NCBI RefSeq assembly: GCF_003002095.1
Contig: NZ_PVZC01000001.1
Span: forward strand, 806,001-870,000
Source of the DNA: Allonocardiopsis opalescens
GTDB taxonomy: Bacteria > Actinomycetota > Actinomycetes > Streptosporangiales > Streptosporangiaceae
DNA length: 64,000 bases
Reading direction: 5' to 3'
Part shown: positions 27,466 to 37,417 of the stretch, one piece after another
Layout of the letters: each line of letters opens with the position of its first letter
Position numbering within the stretch: the first letter of the stretch is position 1
Notes under the pieces: generated by a model
Told to the model about the DNA's origin: nothing
Databases searched by the model: none
Seen by the model: only the letters and a program-made list of their open reading frames with translations
Translations under genes and position numbers: made by a program

Positions 27466-27840
27466 GTGAAAGAATTCGGAGAACTGGAAACCGCCATCAT
27501 GGACGCGCTCTGGGCGGCCGAGCGGCCGCTCGTGGTGCGGGAGGTGCGCGAGCGGATGACCTACAGCCGCGAGGTCGCGTACACCACCGTGATGACGGTG
27601 ACCAACATCTTGCACCGCAAGGGACTGCTCCGCAGGGAGAAGGCCGGCCGCGCCTGGCGCTACTGGCCGCGGGAGTCCCGCGAGGAGCACACGGCGCGGG
27701 TCATGGGGGAGGTGCTGCTGCGCAGCGATGACCCCGGCGCCGCCATGGTGCGCTTCGTCGAGCGGTTCAGTGAGGAGGAGATGGCGCGCCTGCACGAGGT
27801 GCTGCAGGAGGTGAGGGCCCGTCGGGGCGTGGCGTCCTGA
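27466..27840 (+). CDS. BlaI/MecI/CopY-family transcriptional repressor
   Basis: The 124-residue protein is a complete BlaI winged helix: ELETAIMDALWAAERPLVV, then VAYTTVMTVTNILHRKGLLRREKAGRAWRYWP, followed by a dimerisation helix FVERFSEEEMARLHEVL. BlaI proteins repress beta-lactamase or copper genes and are cleaved by a membrane BlaR protease. No blaR, beta-lactamase or copper gene is adjacent, so its targets are probably distal. The GTG is preceded by GGAGGTGGGGGAGG. A hairpin closes the gene. Confidence 0.9.
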   Translation: MKEFGELETAIMDALWAAERPLVVREVRERMTYSREVAYTTVMTVTNILHRKGLLRREKAGRAWRYWPRESREEHTARVMGEVLLRSDDPGAAMVRFVERFSEEEMARLHEVLQEVRARRGVAS

Positions 27841-27857
27841 CGGTGCCGGAGCGACGA

Positions 27858-27883
27858 GTCCGGCGGACCCCGGTCCGCCGGAC
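27858..27883 (+). terminator. Terminator hairpin after the BlaI gene
   Basis: GTCCGGCGGACC-CC-GGTCCGCCGGAC, perfect 12-bp arms, 18 bases after the stop codon. Confidence 0.75.
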
Positions 27884-27898
27884 CCGCGCGGCGCGGGG

Positions 27899-28237
27899 GT
27901 GGCGCGCCGCGGCGAGATTGGGGCGGGACGCTTGGCGGGTACGGAGCGTTCGCAGTGGCGGACGGACTGGTCGTGGGACGCCTATCGCAAGCTGCGCGAA
28001 CGGCGCGACCACAGAGGCAGGTTGATCGATCCGGCGCGGCCGCCCTCGATGGTCGCGCAGCCGGCGCCCACCGCGGGCCGGCATCCGGCGGCGCCGCAGC
28101 GGCGGCCGCCGGAGCGGGCGGAGGGGCCGGCCGCGCCGCTCTGGCCCTGGCTGGCCGCGGCCCGCGGCCACTGCGCCGCCGCGGCGCGCTGGCGGGTGGC
28201 CGGAGCGCCGCTGCGCTCGGAGCGCGCGCAGGAGTGA
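27899..28237 (+). CDS. Hypothetical basic, proline-rich protein
   Basis: The frame encodes up to 112 residues. Near the N-terminus is a conserved-looking segment RSQWRTDWSWDAYRKLRERR, followed by a Pro/Ala/Arg-rich stretch and a helical end WPWLAAARGHCAAAARWRVAG. Third codon positions are nearly all G or C, which supports coding, but no family was recognised. The start is uncertain: GTG at 27899 has no SD, and a TTG at 27932 would shorten it by 11 residues. It could be a small actinobacterial orphan or a false frame. Confidence 0.45.
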   Translation: MARRGEIGAGRLAGTERSQWRTDWSWDAYRKLRERRDHRGRLIDPARPPSMVAQPAPTAGRHPAAPQRRPPERAEGPAAPLWPWLAAARGHCAAAARWRVAGAPLRSERAQE

Positions 28238-28292
28238 GCCGGCGCGGACTCCGCCGCGACCCGGCCGGCCGCCGCGGCGCGCGGCCGGAGCA

Positions 28293-28763
28293 CTAGCAGT
28301 TCTTCACCGCCTCGACACAGGTCGGCGGGGGGCAGCCGCTCGCCTGCTGGAGCAGGGCGTGCAGCGTGGCGCGCTGCTCGCCGTCGAGCCCGGCGAGCAC
28401 CTCGTCCTCGACCGCGGCGAGCGCGGACTCGGCCTCCGCGAGCCTCGCCCGGCCCGCGTCGGTGAGTTCCACGACGTGCCGGCGGCGGTCCGTGGCCGAG
28501 CGGCGCCGTGCGACCAGGTCGTCGGCCTCCAGTTCGTTGAGCAGGCCGACGATGTTCGTGCCGTCCATCTCCAGCGTCTTGGCCAGCGCCTGCTGGCTGC
28601 TACCGCCCAGCTCGCGCAGCAGGGTCAGTGCGAGGAGGTGGCGCGGCCGCATGCCCAGAGGGGCCAGCACGGACTCCGACCGCGAGCGGATCCGCCGCGA
28701 CAAGTGGTCGAGCAGCGCACCGGAGCGGTGCGCGGGCTCGTCGGCGACCGGCGGGGAGACCAT
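28293..28763 (-). CDS. MarR-family regulator with a C-terminal cysteine cluster
   Basis: The 156-residue protein has the MarR winged helix: RHLLALTLLREL, SSQQALAKTLEMDGTNIVGLLNELEADDLV, RRSATDRRRHVVELTDAGRARL, and the dimer helix at both ends. The tail carries Cys144, Cys149 and Cys156 (GCPPPTCVEAVKNC), absent from most MarR proteins and suggestive of thiol-based sensing like that of YodB, QsrR or OhrR. I start at the ATG 28763 because TAGACT lies six bases upstream (leaderless); a GTG six bases earlier would place the start inside the -10. Divergent from an azoreductase gene, its likely target. Confidence 0.88.
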   Translation of the reverse strand: MVSPPVADEPAHRSGALLDHLSRRIRSRSESVLAPLGMRPRHLLALTLLRELGGSSQQALAKTLEMDGTNIVGLLNELEADDLVARRRSATDRRRHVVELTDAGRARLAEAESALAAVEDEVLAGLDGEQRATLHALLQQASGCPPPTCVEAVKNC

Positions 28764-28769
28764 GCCCAC

Positions 28770-28775
28770 AGTCTA
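28770..28775 (-). promoter_or_regulatory. Leaderless -10 element of the MarR gene
   Basis: TAGACT on the minus strand, six bases before the ATG at 28763. Confidence 0.55.
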
Positions 28776-28798
28776 CGTACGGAGCAGTCATCTGTGTG

Positions 28799-28822
28799 CT
28801 ATCAATGATTTGTCCTTCATAG
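28799..28822. promoter_or_regulatory. Candidate MarR operator between marR and azoreductase
   Basis: CTATCAATGA-TTTG-TCCTTCATAG, an imperfect inverted repeat (7 of 10 pairs), in the divergent spacer 24-47 bp before the azoreductase ATG. Confidence 0.45.
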
Positions 28823-28845
28823 ACGATCTGCGAATGGTCAAAGAG

Positions 28846-29484
28846 ATGCCCCATCTTCTGCACATCGACTCCAGCATCCAGGGCGAGCGCTCGGTGACCC
28901 GCCGGCTCACCGCCCGGGCGGCCGCGGCCTGGCGGGCCGCCCACCCCGGCGGCACCGTCACCTACCGGGACCTCGCGGCCGAGCCGCTGCCGCACCTGGA
29001 CGCGGCGGGCGGCCTGGCGCGGCTGGTGCCGCCCGACGAGCACACGCCCGAGCAGGCCGAGTCCTTCGAGCTCAGCCAGGTGCTGATCGGCGAGGTGAAG
29101 CGGGCCGACACCGTCCTGCTCGGCCTGCCGCTGTACAACTACGGCGCGCCGAGCATCGTCAAGTCCTGGGTCGACCACCTGATCGGGCCCGGCGCCATCG
29201 ACCCCGGGACCGGGGAGGGCCTGCTCGGCGGCCGCGAGTTCCTGGTCCTCGCGGCGCGCGGCGGCGGCTACGGCGAGGGCGCGCCGCGCGAGGGCTGGGA
29301 CCACGCCGAACCGTGGCTGCCGCACGGGCTGTCGGCGACGGGACTGGAGCCGCGGTTCATCACGGCCGAGCTGACCCTCGCCAGGTCCACCCCCGCCATG
29401 GCGGAGCTGATCCCGCTGGCCGAGGAGAGCCTGGCCGCGGCGGAGCGCGGCATCGACGCGCTCTGGGTGCCGGCGCCCGTCTGA
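28846..29484 (+). CDS. FMN-dependent NADH-azoreductase / quinone reductase (AzoR-like)
   Basis: AzoR enzymes are flavodoxin-fold dimers that reduce quinones and azo bonds with NADH, protecting against thiol-reactive electrophiles. The 212-residue protein has the FMN phosphate loop HIDSSIQGERSVTRRL, the MYN-like LPLYNYGAPSIVKSWVDHL and the second flavin loop AARGGGYGEG. The ATG at 28846 begins MPHLLHIDSS as in the family; an ATG at 28834 would add four residues. It faces a MarR gene with a cysteine-rich tail, the usual layout for electrophile-sensing pairs. Confidence 0.88.
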   Translation: MPHLLHIDSSIQGERSVTRRLTARAAAAWRAAHPGGTVTYRDLAAEPLPHLDAAGGLARLVPPDEHTPEQAESFELSQVLIGEVKRADTVLLGLPLYNYGAPSIVKSWVDHLIGPGAIDPGTGEGLLGGREFLVLAARGGGYGEGAPREGWDHAEPWLPHGLSATGLEPRFITAELTLARSTPAMAELIPLAEESLAAAERGIDALWVPAPV

Positions 29485-29563
29485 ACCCGCGGCGGCAGGG
29501 GCCTGCGGCCGGGCGGTGCGGCCCCCAGCCGCCGTCGGCGGAGCACCCGCCCGGCCCGCCGGC

Positions 29564-30598
29564 TCAGCCCGTGACCAGGGACTTCCTGATCAGGCTCTCC
29601 GCGGCGGCCAGCACGGCCTCCTCGGAGGTGCGCGGCCGCCACCCCAGCACCCGGCGGGCCCGGTCGCTGGAGACCTTCCTGGCGTAGCCGAGTTCGGCCG
29701 CGACGGGCCGGTACTCCGCGGAGAACACGGCGGCGGTCCGCACCACCGCGCTGGGGATGGACCGGGTCGGCACCCGCTTCGCGGCGGCGCCGAGACGGGT
29801 CCTCAGGATGGCGCCGATCTCCTTCAGCGCGATCGCGGGACCGCTGGACACCAGGAAGCGCCGCCCGGCGGCGCCGTCGGCGGTCATGGCCGCGACGTGC
29901 GCGCCCGCCACGTCGCGCACGTCGACGATGGGCAGGTACAGGTCCGGGTAGCCCGGCATCCGCCCGGCGAGGAGCCGCTGGACGATGTGGTTCGGGCCGG
30001 AGACCCGCTCGCCCAGCACCGGCCCCATCACCGCCACCGGCAGGACGGTGGCGAGTTCCATCGGACCGCCCTCGGCGGCGGCGAAGTCCCAGGCGGCGCG
30101 CTCGGCGAGCGTCTTGCTCCTGCCGTAGGCGTCCGTACCGGGTCCGTCGAGGACGGTCCAGTCGTCCTCGGTGAAGGTGCGGCCGGTCCGGGGGTGGCCC
30201 CAGCCGACGGCGTGGAACGCGGAGGTCAGCACCACCCGCCTGACGCCGGCGTCGCGGGCGGCGCGCAGCACGCGCAGCGCCCCGTCGCGGGCGGGCGCGA
30301 TGATCTCGTCCTCGTTGCGGACGTGCCCGGGGCGCACGGGCGAGGCGACGTGCAGCACGTAGTCGCAGCCGCTGACGGCCTCGTCCCAGCCCTCCTCGCC
30401 GGTGAGGTCGGCCGCGGCGAAGCTCAGGGCGTCGCCGCGGACCATGCCGGCGTCGGCGAGCACCGCCCGCACCGCGCCCTCGCGCTCCGGCGAGCGCACG
30501 GTCGTGCGGACGAGGCAGCCCTGGTCGAGCAGGCGGAGGACGCAGTGCCCGGCGATGAAGCCGGACCCGCCGGTGACGAGAACACGTGTCTGGGCCAT
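29564..30598 (-). CDS. NAD-dependent epimerase/dihydroflavonol-reductase-like aldehyde reductase
   Basis: The 344-residue extended SDR has the N-terminal cofactor motif VLVTGGSGFIAGHCVLRLLD, a VLHVASPV segment, and the catalytic YGRSK (about residue 159) with the preceding VVLTSAFHAV. It resembles the dihydroflavonol-4-reductase/aldehyde-reductase subgroup, NADPH-dependent ketone or aldehyde reductases with broad substrates. The ATG has GGAAGG nine bases upstream. It is divergent from an XRE regulator that probably controls it, a frequent pairing in actinobacteria. Confidence 0.88.
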   Translation of the reverse strand: MAQTRVLVTGGSGFIAGHCVLRLLDQGCLVRTTVRSPEREGAVRAVLADAGMVRGDALSFAAADLTGEEGWDEAVSGCDYVLHVASPVRPGHVRNEDEIIAPARDGALRVLRAARDAGVRRVVLTSAFHAVGWGHPRTGRTFTEDDWTVLDGPGTDAYGRSKTLAERAAWDFAAAEGGPMELATVLPVAVMGPVLGERVSGPNHIVQRLLAGRMPGYPDLYLPIVDVRDVAGAHVAAMTADGAAGRRFLVSSGPAIALKEIGAILRTRLGAAAKRVPTRSIPSAVVRTAAVFSAEYRPVAAELGYARKVSSDRARRVLGWRPRTSEEAVLAAAESLIRKSLVTG

Positions 30599-30748
30599 GG
30601 TCGTTGCCTTCCTCGTTCGGAACCTGGCGGCCGGCGGTCACGGGGACCGGCCGCGGCCGCTGACGATGCTCGAGCCGCCCGCGCGCCGGGCCCAGAGCCC
30701 CCGCGACACTGGTAGTGGCAGGGACAGCCGCCGCGCCCGGCCGCCGCC

Positions 30749-30754
30749 TACGGT
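30749..30754 (+). promoter_or_regulatory. Leaderless -10 element of the XRE-regulator gene
   Basis: TACGGT, seven bases before the ATG at 30762. Confidence 0.5.
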
Positions 30755-30761
30755 TGGGGGC

Positions 30762-31631
30762 ATGACCGACGAGCCGAACCTGCTGGGCGAGTACCTCCGC
30801 GCGCGCCGCGAGCTGGTGACGCCCGAGCAGGCGGGCGTCCCGGTGGCGGGGCGGCGGCGGGTGCCGGGCCTGCGGCGCGAGGAGGTCGCGATGCTGGCCG
30901 GCATCAGCGCCGAGTACTACCTGCGCCTGGAGCAGGGCCGCGACCGCAACCCGTCCGCGCAGGTCCTCCGCGCCATCGCCCGCGTCCTGCGCCTCGACGA
31001 CGAGGACTACCTGCTCGGCCTCGTCGCGGACCGGCCCCGCCGCGCCCGGCGGCGGCCCCGGAAGGAGACCGTCCCGCCGAGCACCGCGAGGCTGGTGGCG
31101 ACGCTCGCGCTCCCCGCCTTCGTCGAGGGCCGCTATCTGGACGTCCTCGCCGCCAACCCGCTCGCGACGGCGCTCTCGCCGCGGCTGGCCCCGGGGGCGA
31201 ACCGGTTGAGGGACCTCTTCCTCGACCCCGGCGAGCGGGCCTTCTTCCCGGACTGGGAGCGGGCCACCGAGGGGCTGGTCGCCTCGTTCCGGCGGTCCGT
31301 GGGCACCGACACCGACGATCCGCGCTTCATCGAACTCGTCGGTGAACTCTCCCTGGCCAGTCCGCGCTTCCGCCGGCTGTGGGCCCGCCATGACGTCGCG
31401 ACGCGGCCCAGCGCCCCCATGGCCTTCGACCACCCGCAGCTGGGCCGGATCCGGCTGGACCGCGAGAAGCTGCTGATCAACGGGACGGACGGCATCATGC
31501 TCGTCATCTACCACCCCGAGCCAGGCAGCGACAGCGCCGACAAGCTGGCCCTTCTCGCCTCGGACCTGCTCACGCCCGCGCCCGCCCGCACCCCGGCCGC
31601 AGAGGCGCTGGAACGGCGCGCCGAGCGCTGA
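30762..31631 (+). CDS. XRE-family regulator with MmyB-like ligand-binding domain
   Basis: The 289-residue protein has an N-terminal HTH (LGEYLRARRELVTPEQ, then RRVPGLRREEVAMLAGIS and YYLRLEQGRDRNPSAQVL, residues 8-75) and a C-terminal MmyB-like ligand domain beginning VPPSTARLV and containing GRYLDVLAANPLATALSP. In this family the C-domain is a PAS-like pocket thought to bind small hydrophobic ligands. Such regulators lie divergently next to the oxidoreductase they control, as here with the aldehyde-reductase gene. The ATG follows a TACGGT -10 by seven bases, so it is probably leaderless. Confidence 0.9.
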   Translation: MTDEPNLLGEYLRARRELVTPEQAGVPVAGRRRVPGLRREEVAMLAGISAEYYLRLEQGRDRNPSAQVLRAIARVLRLDDEDYLLGLVADRPRRARRRPRKETVPPSTARLVATLALPAFVEGRYLDVLAANPLATALSPRLAPGANRLRDLFLDPGERAFFPDWERATEGLVASFRRSVGTDTDDPRFIELVGELSLASPRFRRLWARHDVATRPSAPMAFDHPQLGRIRLDREKLLINGTDGIMLVIYHPEPGSDSADKLALLASDLLTPAPARTPAAEALERRAER

Positions 31632-31736
31632 ACCCCCGCGACGGGGGCGGGCCCGGGCGGAGCGCGCGGACCCGCCCGCCGCGGCCCGGCGGTGCGGCGA
31701 CGGCGGCGCGCGCCTGGACGCGGGCCGGGCGACCGG

Positions 31737-31742
31737 TAGGGT
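31737..31742 (+). promoter_or_regulatory. Leaderless -10 element of the aminotransferase gene
   Basis: TAGGGT, seven bases before the GTG at 31750; this favours 31750 over the GTG at 31741. Confidence 0.55.
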
Positions 31743-31749
31743 GGCGGCC

Positions 31750-32925
31750 GTGACGCAGCGGTTGGTGAGCCGGATGCGCGGGTTCGGCACCACGATCTTC
31801 GCCGAGATGTCGGCACTGGCCGAGCGGACCGGCGCGATCAACCTCGGCCAGGGCTTCCCCGACACCGACGGCCCGCCCGCCCTGCTGGCGCGGGCGGCCG
31901 AGGGCATCACCGGCGGCGTGAACCAGTACCCGCCCGGCCCGGGAACGCCCGAACTGCGCCGGGCCGTCGCCGCGGCGCGGCGCGAGCGGTACGGGCTCGA
32001 CTACGACCCGGCGAGCGAGGTCTACGTCACCGTCGGCGCCACCGCGGGCATCGCCGCCGCGATCCTGGCCATCACCGAGCCGGGCGACGAGATCGTGCTG
32101 TTCGAGCCGATGTACGACTCCTACGCCGCCGCCATCGCCATGGCGGGCGGCGTGCGCCGCCCCGTCACGCTGCGGCCGCGCGGCGGCGAGGGCGGGCGCT
32201 TCGCCTTCGACCCCGAGGAGCTGCGCGCGGCGGTGGGGCCGCGCACCCGCGCCGTGCTGGTGAACTCCCCGCACAACCCCACCGGCACCGTGCTCACCGC
32301 CGCGGAACTGGCGGTGATCGCGCAGCTGTGCCGCGAGCACGACCTGGTCGCGGTCACCGACGAGGTGTACGAGTACCTGACCTACGACGGCGCCGAGCAC
32401 GTACCGCTGGCGACGCTGCCCGGGATGCGTGAGCGCACCCTGGCGATCTCCTCCACCGGCAAGACCTTCTCGGTGACCGGCTGGAAGACCGGCTGGGTGA
32501 TGGGCCCGCCCGAGCTGGTCGACGCCGTGCGCACCGTCAACCAGTTCCTCACCTACACCGCCAACCCGGCCCTGCAGTTGGCGGTGGCGGAGGCGCTGGA
32601 GACCCAGGAGGACTGGATCGCCCGGCTCGCCACCGGCCTGGCCGCCAAGCGCGACCGCCTCAGCGCCGGCCTGCGCGAGGCCGGGTTCCGCGTCTTCGGC
32701 ACCCAGGGCACCTACTTCGTGCTCACCGACATCCGGCCGCTCGGCTTCGACGACGGCCTCGCCCTGGCCCACCGGCTCCCCGAGCTGTGCGGGGTGGTCG
32801 GCGTGCCCGCGCAGGTCTTCTACGACGATGCCGAGGAGGGGCGCCCGTACCTGCGCTTCGCCTTCTGCAAGCGCGACGAGGTCATCGACGACGCCGTGGC
32901 CCGGCTGGCGCGCTTGCGGAGCTGA
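31750..32925 (+). CDS. PLP-dependent fold-type I aminotransferase
   Basis: The 391-residue protein belongs to aminotransferase class I/II. It shows INLGQGFPDTDGP, QYPPGPGTPELRRAVA, the cofactor-contacting NSPHNPTG, TDEVYEYLTYDG, and the Schiff-base lysine in STGKTFSVTGWKTGW (about residue 237). The pattern is that of kynurenine/methionine/glutamine transaminases and of N-succinyldiaminopimelate aminotransferase (DapC), which are hard to separate by sequence; Streptomyces annotations often use the DapC or generic label. Start at the GTG 31750 by the leaderless rule. Single gene. Confidence 0.88.
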   Translation: MTQRLVSRMRGFGTTIFAEMSALAERTGAINLGQGFPDTDGPPALLARAAEGITGGVNQYPPGPGTPELRRAVAAARRERYGLDYDPASEVYVTVGATAGIAAAILAITEPGDEIVLFEPMYDSYAAAIAMAGGVRRPVTLRPRGGEGGRFAFDPEELRAAVGPRTRAVLVNSPHNPTGTVLTAAELAVIAQLCREHDLVAVTDEVYEYLTYDGAEHVPLATLPGMRERTLAISSTGKTFSVTGWKTGWVMGPPELVDAVRTVNQFLTYTANPALQLAVAEALETQEDWIARLATGLAAKRDRLSAGLREAGFRVFGTQGTYFVLTDIRPLGFDDGLALAHRLPELCGVVGVPAQVFYDDAEEGRPYLRFAFCKRDEVIDDAVARLARLRS

Positions 32926-32945
32926 CGGCGCTTCCGGCTCCCGCG

Positions 32946-33164
32946 TTAGCGCCGCGGGGTGCGGAGGTGGATGCGTTCGCCCTGCCGGCCGAAGAGGCTG
33001 AGCACCTCGACGCCGCCGCGACCGGCGGCGCCGGACCAGTGCGGGGTCCGGCAGTCGAACTCGGCCGCCTCGCCGGCCCCCATCACGAAGTCCTGGTCGC
33101 CCAGCCGCACCCGGAGCCGGCCGCGCAGCACGTACAGCCACTCGTGGCCGGGGTGGGTCCGCAA
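32946..33164 (-). pseudogene. Cupin-domain fragment, likely remnant of an XRE-cupin regulator
   Basis: The 72-residue frame encodes HPGHEWLYVLRGRLRVRLG, GAGEAAEFDCRTPHWSGAAG and VEVLSLFG, the cupin barrel found at the C-terminus of XRE-cupin regulators in actinobacteria. Coding similarity continues a few residues upstream (STTFVADSGTLRTHPGH) with no ATG or GTG and no HTH domain; only a TTG is available. I infer a truncated regulator, although a small TTG-started cupin cannot be excluded. Confidence 0.5.
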
Positions 33165-33294
33165 CGTCCCGGAATCGGCAACGAAGGTTGTGGAAATCGA
33201 CCGAAGTCGGCGGGTCCGCGTTCTCGCGGCCGCCCCGCACGAGCGGGCGCGGGCTCCTGCCGCCGGCGGGCTCCCCGGCCCGACCCGGCCGGGC

Positions 33295-34266
33295 TCAGCC
33301 CTCCGCTACGACCGTGATCACGACGTTGCCGGTCTTGGTGCCGGTCTCGACGTAGCGGTAGGCGTCGGGGATCCGGTCCAGCGGGTAGCGGCGGTCGATG
33401 AGCGGCTTGAAGGCGCCTGATCCGAGCAGGTCCGCGAAGTGCCGCACCATCTCCTGGTCCTGCCTCGGGACGGGGAACCTCACCGTGCGGCCGCGCAACA
33501 GCGGGGTGACGAGCGACAGCAGCAGGTTCTGCGCCCCTGGGCCCGGCTCCGAGGACAGGTAGGCGCCGCCGGGCTTGAGGAGGCGCTTGCAGCGGGCGAA
33601 GGTGCTCTTGCCGACGGCGTCGAAGACCGCGTCGTAGCGCCGCTCGTCCGCGGTGAAGTCCTGGGCCGTGTAGTCGACGACGCGGTCCGCGCCGAGGCCC
33701 TTCACCAGGTCGAGGTGGGCGGTGGCGCAGACGGCGGTGACCGCCGCTCCGCGGTGCTTGAGCAGCTGCACCGCCGCCGAGCCGATGGCGCCGGTGGCGC
33801 CGTGGACCAGGACGTCCTGGCCGGCCCGGACGCCGGCCGTCCGGATGAAGGCGAGTGCGTAGTGCGCGCCCTCGGTCGCGCACGCGGCCGCCTCGAAGGA
33901 CGCGTCCGGCGGCATCGGCGCGATGGCGCCGTCCTGCGGCACCGCCAGGTACTCGGCGTGGGCTCCGAAGGCGCCCTCGTTGTAGCCGAACACGCGGTCG
34001 CCGACCGCGAAGGCGGTGACGCCGCCGCCGACCGCCGCGACCACGCCCGCGTACTCGGTGCCGAGCACGGGGCGCCGCGGCCGGAGCAGGCCGGTGAGCG
34101 CGCGCATGAAGAAGGGCTTGGCCGCGCGGTAGGCGCAGTCGGTGCGGTTGACGGTCGTCGCGTGCACCCGCACGAGGACGTCGTGGTCGCCGGCCGAGGG
34201 CGTCTCCACCTCGGCGAGCCGGACCACCGACGGCGACCCGTACCGGTCGTGCACCGCTGCCTTCAT
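33295..34266 (-). CDS. NAD(P)-dependent alcohol-dehydrogenase-like MDR protein
   Basis: The 323-residue medium-chain dehydrogenase has an N-terminal GroES fold (TTVNRTDCAYRAAKPFFMR, LGTEYAGVVAAVGGGV) and the nucleotide motif VLVHGATGAIGSAAVQLLKHRG with DRVVDYTAQDF. It lacks the catalytic and structural zinc cysteines, so it belongs to the quinone-oxidoreductase/NADPH-reductase branch. Substrate unknown. The ATG is preceded by TAGTCT six bases away, a leaderless arrangement. It lies between the cupin fragment and the MerR gene, on the same strand as both. Confidence 0.88.
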   Translation of the reverse strand: MKAAVHDRYGSPSVVRLAEVETPSAGDHDVLVRVHATTVNRTDCAYRAAKPFFMRALTGLLRPRRPVLGTEYAGVVAAVGGGVTAFAVGDRVFGYNEGAFGAHAEYLAVPQDGAIAPMPPDASFEAAACATEGAHYALAFIRTAGVRAGQDVLVHGATGAIGSAAVQLLKHRGAAVTAVCATAHLDLVKGLGADRVVDYTAQDFTADERRYDAVFDAVGKSTFARCKRLLKPGGAYLSSEPGPGAQNLLLSLVTPLLRGRTVRFPVPRQDQEMVRHFADLLGSGAFKPLIDRRYPLDRIPDAYRYVETGTKTGNVVITVVAEG

Positions 34267-34272
34267 GGCCGA

Positions 34273-34278
34273 AGACTA
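34273..34278 (-). promoter_or_regulatory. Leaderless -10 element of the MDR gene
   Basis: TAGTCT on the minus strand, six bases before the ATG at 34266. Confidence 0.55.
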
Positions 34279-34365
34279 TGGGCGGCGGCCGCCGCGCCGC
34301 CCGGATCGTCCCGAATCGTGACACGGTTCGGCGTCCTCGCGGGGCGGCCGGACGGCGGCCGCGGC

Positions 34366-35097
34366 TCAGCCGCGCGCGCGGAGGTAGGCGTCCAGTTCGG
34401 CGGCCCCGGCCAGCATCGCGCGTGCGCGGGCCGACAGCCGGCCGTGCCAGTCGCGCAGGGTGCCTTCCAGCGGCGCCAGTCCGCCGGCCGCCCGCACCCG
34501 GTCGATCAGCGGGGCGATCTGCTCCAGCAGGTAGCCGCCCCGCCTGAGCTGGTGGACCAGCCGGGCGTCCCGCACACCGGCCTCGTCGTAGACGCGGTAG
34601 CCGGTCCGCGGGTCGCGGCCCGGGCGCAGCAGTCCTGCGCGCTCCCATTTGCGCAGCGTGGCCGGCCGGATGCCGAGCCTGGCCGCCAGCGGCCCGATGA
34701 AGGCGCCGCCGGGGCCGGCCGCCGCGGCCGGTCCGGAGTCCGCGCCGGCCTCCAGGTCGCGCAGGGCGCCTTCCACCGCCTGGAGGGTGCGGCGGTCGTC
34801 CAGGAGTTGGGCGTGGCCGCCGTCGATGAGGCGGAAGGCCTCTTCGAGCGCGCCCCGGTTCACGGCCCGCATGATCGCGGCCGCCGTCTGATGGCCGTGG
34901 CCGGGCACCAGGGCGAGGAAGGCGCTCAGCGCCCGCGCGTGCAGCGGGGTGTAGGCGCGGTAGCCGTGGGGGGTGCGGTCGGCGGCCGGGAGGATGCCGG
35001 CCGCCTCGTAGTTCCTGACCGCCTGCGCGGACAGGCCGTGCCCACGGGCCAGGTCGACCGGCCTGAGCCGACCGATGCTTTTAAGCTTCTGCGCCAT
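34366..35097 (-). CDS. MerR-family regulator with two DNA-binding domains (TioE-like)
   Basis: The 243-residue protein has two MerR-type helix-turn-helix units: residues about 14-55 (VDLARGHGLSAQAVRNYEAA, HGYRAYTPL) and about 128-170 (RLGIRPATLRKWERAGLLRP, TGYRVYDEAG). This duplicated layout is that of the TioE-like group first named from the thiocoraline cluster. The linker between them (EEAFRLIDGGHAQLLDDRRT) may bind ligand. It is divergent from an erythromycin-esterase-like gene across a perfect palindrome that sits in the promoter. ATG at 35097 with a weak SD (CAGGAT). Confidence 0.88.
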   Translation of the reverse strand: MAQKLKSIGRLRPVDLARGHGLSAQAVRNYEAAGILPAADRTPHGYRAYTPLHARALSAFLALVPGHGHQTAAAIMRAVNRGALEEAFRLIDGGHAQLLDDRRTLQAVEGALRDLEAGADSGPAAAAGPGGAFIGPLAARLGIRPATLRKWERAGLLRPGRDPRTGYRVYDEAGVRDARLVHQLRRGGYLLEQIAPLIDRVRAAGGLAPLEGTLRDWHGRLSARARAMLAGAAELDAYLRARG

Positions 35098-35134
35098 GAT
35101 CCTGCCGGTATCGCGGAAAGGATTCAACCGTAGG

Positions 35135-35152
35135 TTCAACGATACCGTTGAA
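35135..35152. promoter_or_regulatory. Perfect palindrome between the MerR gene and the esterase
   Basis: TTCAACG-ATAC-CGTTGAA, 7-bp arms, ending four bases before the esterase ATG; a related half-site ATTCAACC lies at 35121-35129. Likely operator of the two-HTH MerR protein. Confidence 0.65.
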
Positions 35153-35155
35153 GGC

Positions 35156-37125
<1,970 letters not shown>

Positions 37126-37206
37126 GCCGGGCGCGCCCCTCCGGCACCGCCGCCGCGCGGAGCCCGGTCCGGACCTTGGCGACAAGCAGAACGGGAACCG
37201 TCCGGG

Positions 37207-37221
37207 CGTGTCATTGACACG
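37207..37221. promoter_or_regulatory. Palindrome with -35-like TTGACA upstream of the PBP gene
   Basis: CGTGTCA-T-TGACACG, perfect 7-bp arms, containing TTGACA. It lies in the 292-bp spacer before the PBP gene; a TAGGGT at 37286-37291 is a possible -10 of a second promoter. Confidence 0.4.
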
Positions 37222-37417
37222 ATTTTGGGACGAACCACGCCGCTCGACGGGCTGGAATCCGGACGGGAAAGGCGGTGCGGACAGGTAGGGTCATCTAACG
37301 CGGGCCTTGACGCGTCCAACTGGTGAAGATGGTGTCACCTCATGCAGAAGCGCGGTCCGCGCAGGCATCCGCGTCCGTCAGCCGACGCAGGACAGCTCCG
37401 CCGGGGGAATCCGAGTC

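Noticed and set aside
27466-27840. BlaI gene as part of a beta-lactam-sensing locus
   Set aside because: No BlaR-type protease or beta-lactamase gene lies nearby.
28764-28769. GTG at 28769 as start of the MarR gene
   Set aside because: It would be directly against the -10 element TAGACT; the ATG at 28763 gives proper leaderless spacing.
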